From JAGNXB01 sp942490895 (GTDB taxonomy: Bacteria > Bacteroidota > Bacteroidia > Chitinophagales > Saprospiraceae), in contig CALNZC010000013.1 in NCBI GenBank assembly GCA_942490895.1, forward strand, positions 124,001-188,000: 64,000 bases of DNA, written 5' to 3'. The notes below the pieces were generated by a model. It was not told the origin of the DNA and searched no databases. It saw only the letters and a list, made by a program, of their open reading frames with translations. This document shows positions 62,838-64,000 of this stretch, in pieces. The position numbers were made by a program, and so were the translations under genes. Every line of letters begins with the position of its first letter. The first letter of the stretch is position 1.

Positions 62838-64000
62838 AAACTGGAATGTTCTTTTTGCCTGTTCACCAAAAAGGATTGTCTCTTTGCCATTCCAAGTACT
62901 TCATTGACCTGCATGGTGGAGATCTCACCCAAACTAAAATGAGTATTTATCCCTTCCAGACCCATCAAGATGGTCTCACTCATACAGGCAAAGATTTCAC
63001 CAGGCATCAAGGGTATACCTGGAATATAATATTCCGGGTTATTCGGTGAAGTGATCACCCCACCTCTAATAACAGTGGCATGAGGACAACAGATCATCAG
63101 ATCGGAATCAACATCACCTGGCACAGATAGATCACAAATGACTACACGGTTACTACCAATCATTTCTGGTAAAATGAGAGGATGAGGGGCATTACTGGCA
63201 GAAATGATCATACTGGCTTGTCCAAGATAGGAAAGATCATCTGTTACCAAAATCTGCTGGCACGACCCTGTTGTCTTCAACTTTTCAGCCAAATGATAAA
63301 TAGGGGTCAATCTTTGAGGTCGTCCGATCAGAATGAGTCGTTCTACTTTGTGTGATAAAAGCTCAGCCAATACCTGACCAATATTCCCAGCAGCCCCAAC
63401 TACTGCCGCTGTAGCGTTGGACGGATCTATACCCTCTTGCCTGGCCACACGGATCAACGACTCGTAAGCACTCCCTACAGTAAACGCATTTCCCGTAGTT
63501 AAACCAATAGGTTTGTGAGCGAAGGTTTTGCCATTTTTTGTCAAAATTGATGTATACCCACCCAGGCCAACTGCTTGACAACCCTCCTGTATTGCCAGGT
63601 CGATGGCATCTTCAATCAATTGAACCATCTCCTGCCTGGTTTCACCCCGGATAGCCTCATACATCTGCGCAGATGAAACGGGTAATCCGATAAAATAAAG
63701 ACACGTCTCAGATGCAGAACCTTTTACCCTGATCCTGTTATAAACCAGTGGCGCCCGGATCGCAGAAATCGAACTCAATAATTCAGTTAACTGAGCTTCG
63801 GACCAGTGATTGATATGTGGATCCCATAGCCCGACATCAAGAGCATCAATGAAATGACCGATAAAGGCCACTTTCCGACAATCATCACATGCATCCATTT
63901 GTCTTTGGAATCTCTCCGGTCGATTTTCCTTCTCCTCCATCTTACCGTTGACCAAATGAGAAAGTAGTGCCCCGACATCTTGCGAACGAATGATCTCGCA
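62834..64000 (-). CDS. Acyl-ACP reductase-like NAD(P)H enzyme (5' partial, N-terminal extension)
   Basis: The frame is open to the right window edge (388 codons), so the start is outside; a TTG at 63955 is unlikely. From KVAFIGHFIDALD onward it resembles cyanobacterial long-chain acyl-ACP reductase (AAR): AVGLGGYTSIL, PIGLTTGNAFTVGSAYES and the NADP-binding AAVVGAAGNIGQVLAELL. AAR turns acyl-ACP into fatty aldehyde. Before this domain there are at least 40 more residues (CDDCRK, NRPERFQRQM), which cyanobacterial AAR does not have, so it may be a fusion. The family may also be a related hydroxyacyl or shikimate-type dehydrogenase. No aldehyde decarbonylase is in view. Confidence 0.7.
   Translation of the reverse strand, partial: CEIIRSQDVGALLSHLVNGKMEEKENRPERFQRQMDACDDCRKVAFIGHFIDALDVGLWDPHINHWSEAQLTELLSSISAIRAPLVYNRIRVKGSASETCLYFIGLPVSSAQMYEAIRGETRQEMVQLIEDAIDLAIQEGCQAVGLGGYTSILTKNGKTFAHKPIGLTTGNAFTVGSAYESLIRVARQEGIDPSNATAAVVGAAGNIGQVLAELLSHKVERLILIGRPQRLTPIYHLAEKLKTTGSCQQILVTDDLSYLGQASMIISASNAPHPLILPEMIGSNRVVICDLSVPGDVDSDLMICCPHATVIRGGVITSPNNPEYYIPGIPLMPGEIFACMSETILMGLEGINTHFSLGEISTMQVNEVLGMAKRQSFLVNRQKEHSSF

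Overview
The window reads as chromosomal DNA of a free-living, probably gliding member of the Bacteroidota. The support is a GldB lipoprotein, PorQ, a PorE-like protein, several secreted proteins with type IX secretion (T9SS) C-terminal signals (one of the gliding-motility-associated type B form), BspA/DUF285 repeat proteins, DUF4175, and promoters of the Bacteroidota form (TTG, about 18-20 bases, TAnnTTTG). Placement near the Saprospirales is a guess from protein style, not shown by the sequence.

Layout. 1-10.6 kb: the end of a CotH/lamin-tail protein, then a mostly leftward housekeeping block (SDR oxidoreductase, YbeY, RsbW-like ATPase, DUF4175 giant, GHMP kinase, TatA, 2OG-Fe(II) oxygenase, GldB). 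10.6-12.7 kb: a small beta-barrel protein, tRNA-Phe, and directly behind it two tandem units each made of a tRNA 3' fragment, the tRNA terminator and a GIY-YIG nuclease gene, closed by a third tRNA fragment plus terminator. 12.7-20.9 kb: a lipoprotein, two tandem paralogous T9SS cargo proteins and a TolB/BamA-like protein. 20.9-24.7 kb: an MBL hydrolase, UDP-glucose dehydrogenase, a MORN-type lipoprotein and PorQ. 24.7-29.3 kb: a tightly overlapping leftward operon of an ABC exporter, two bacterial PH-domain proteins and a small HExxH membrane protein. 29.4-40.5 kb: lipid kinase, PorE-like protein, coiled-coil protein, DnaB, dienelactone hydrolase, histidine kinase and Mfd, with intergenic DNA rich in palindromic repeats.

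40.5-54.8 kb is cell-surface material: a 2163-residue T9SS type B protein, a membrane protein, an outer-membrane protein and a 4.4-kb DUF285 repeat gene that is internally duplicated and broken by many frameshifts. 55-64 kb is a compact cluster of enzymes rarely seen together: cytochrome P450, a BtaA-like aminocarboxypropyl transferase, a FemAB-like acyltransferase, two B12-binding radical SAM proteins, a GNAT-like protein and an acyl-ACP-reductase-like enzyme running off the right edge. It looks like a lipid or acyl-chain biosynthetic locus of unknown product.

The two most interesting items are the tRNA-Phe / GIY-YIG tandem units, which look like a small tRNA-targeting mobile element that rebuilds the tRNA 3' end, and the 55-64 kb cluster. 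All calls rest on reading the sequence and remembered family motifs; no search was run.
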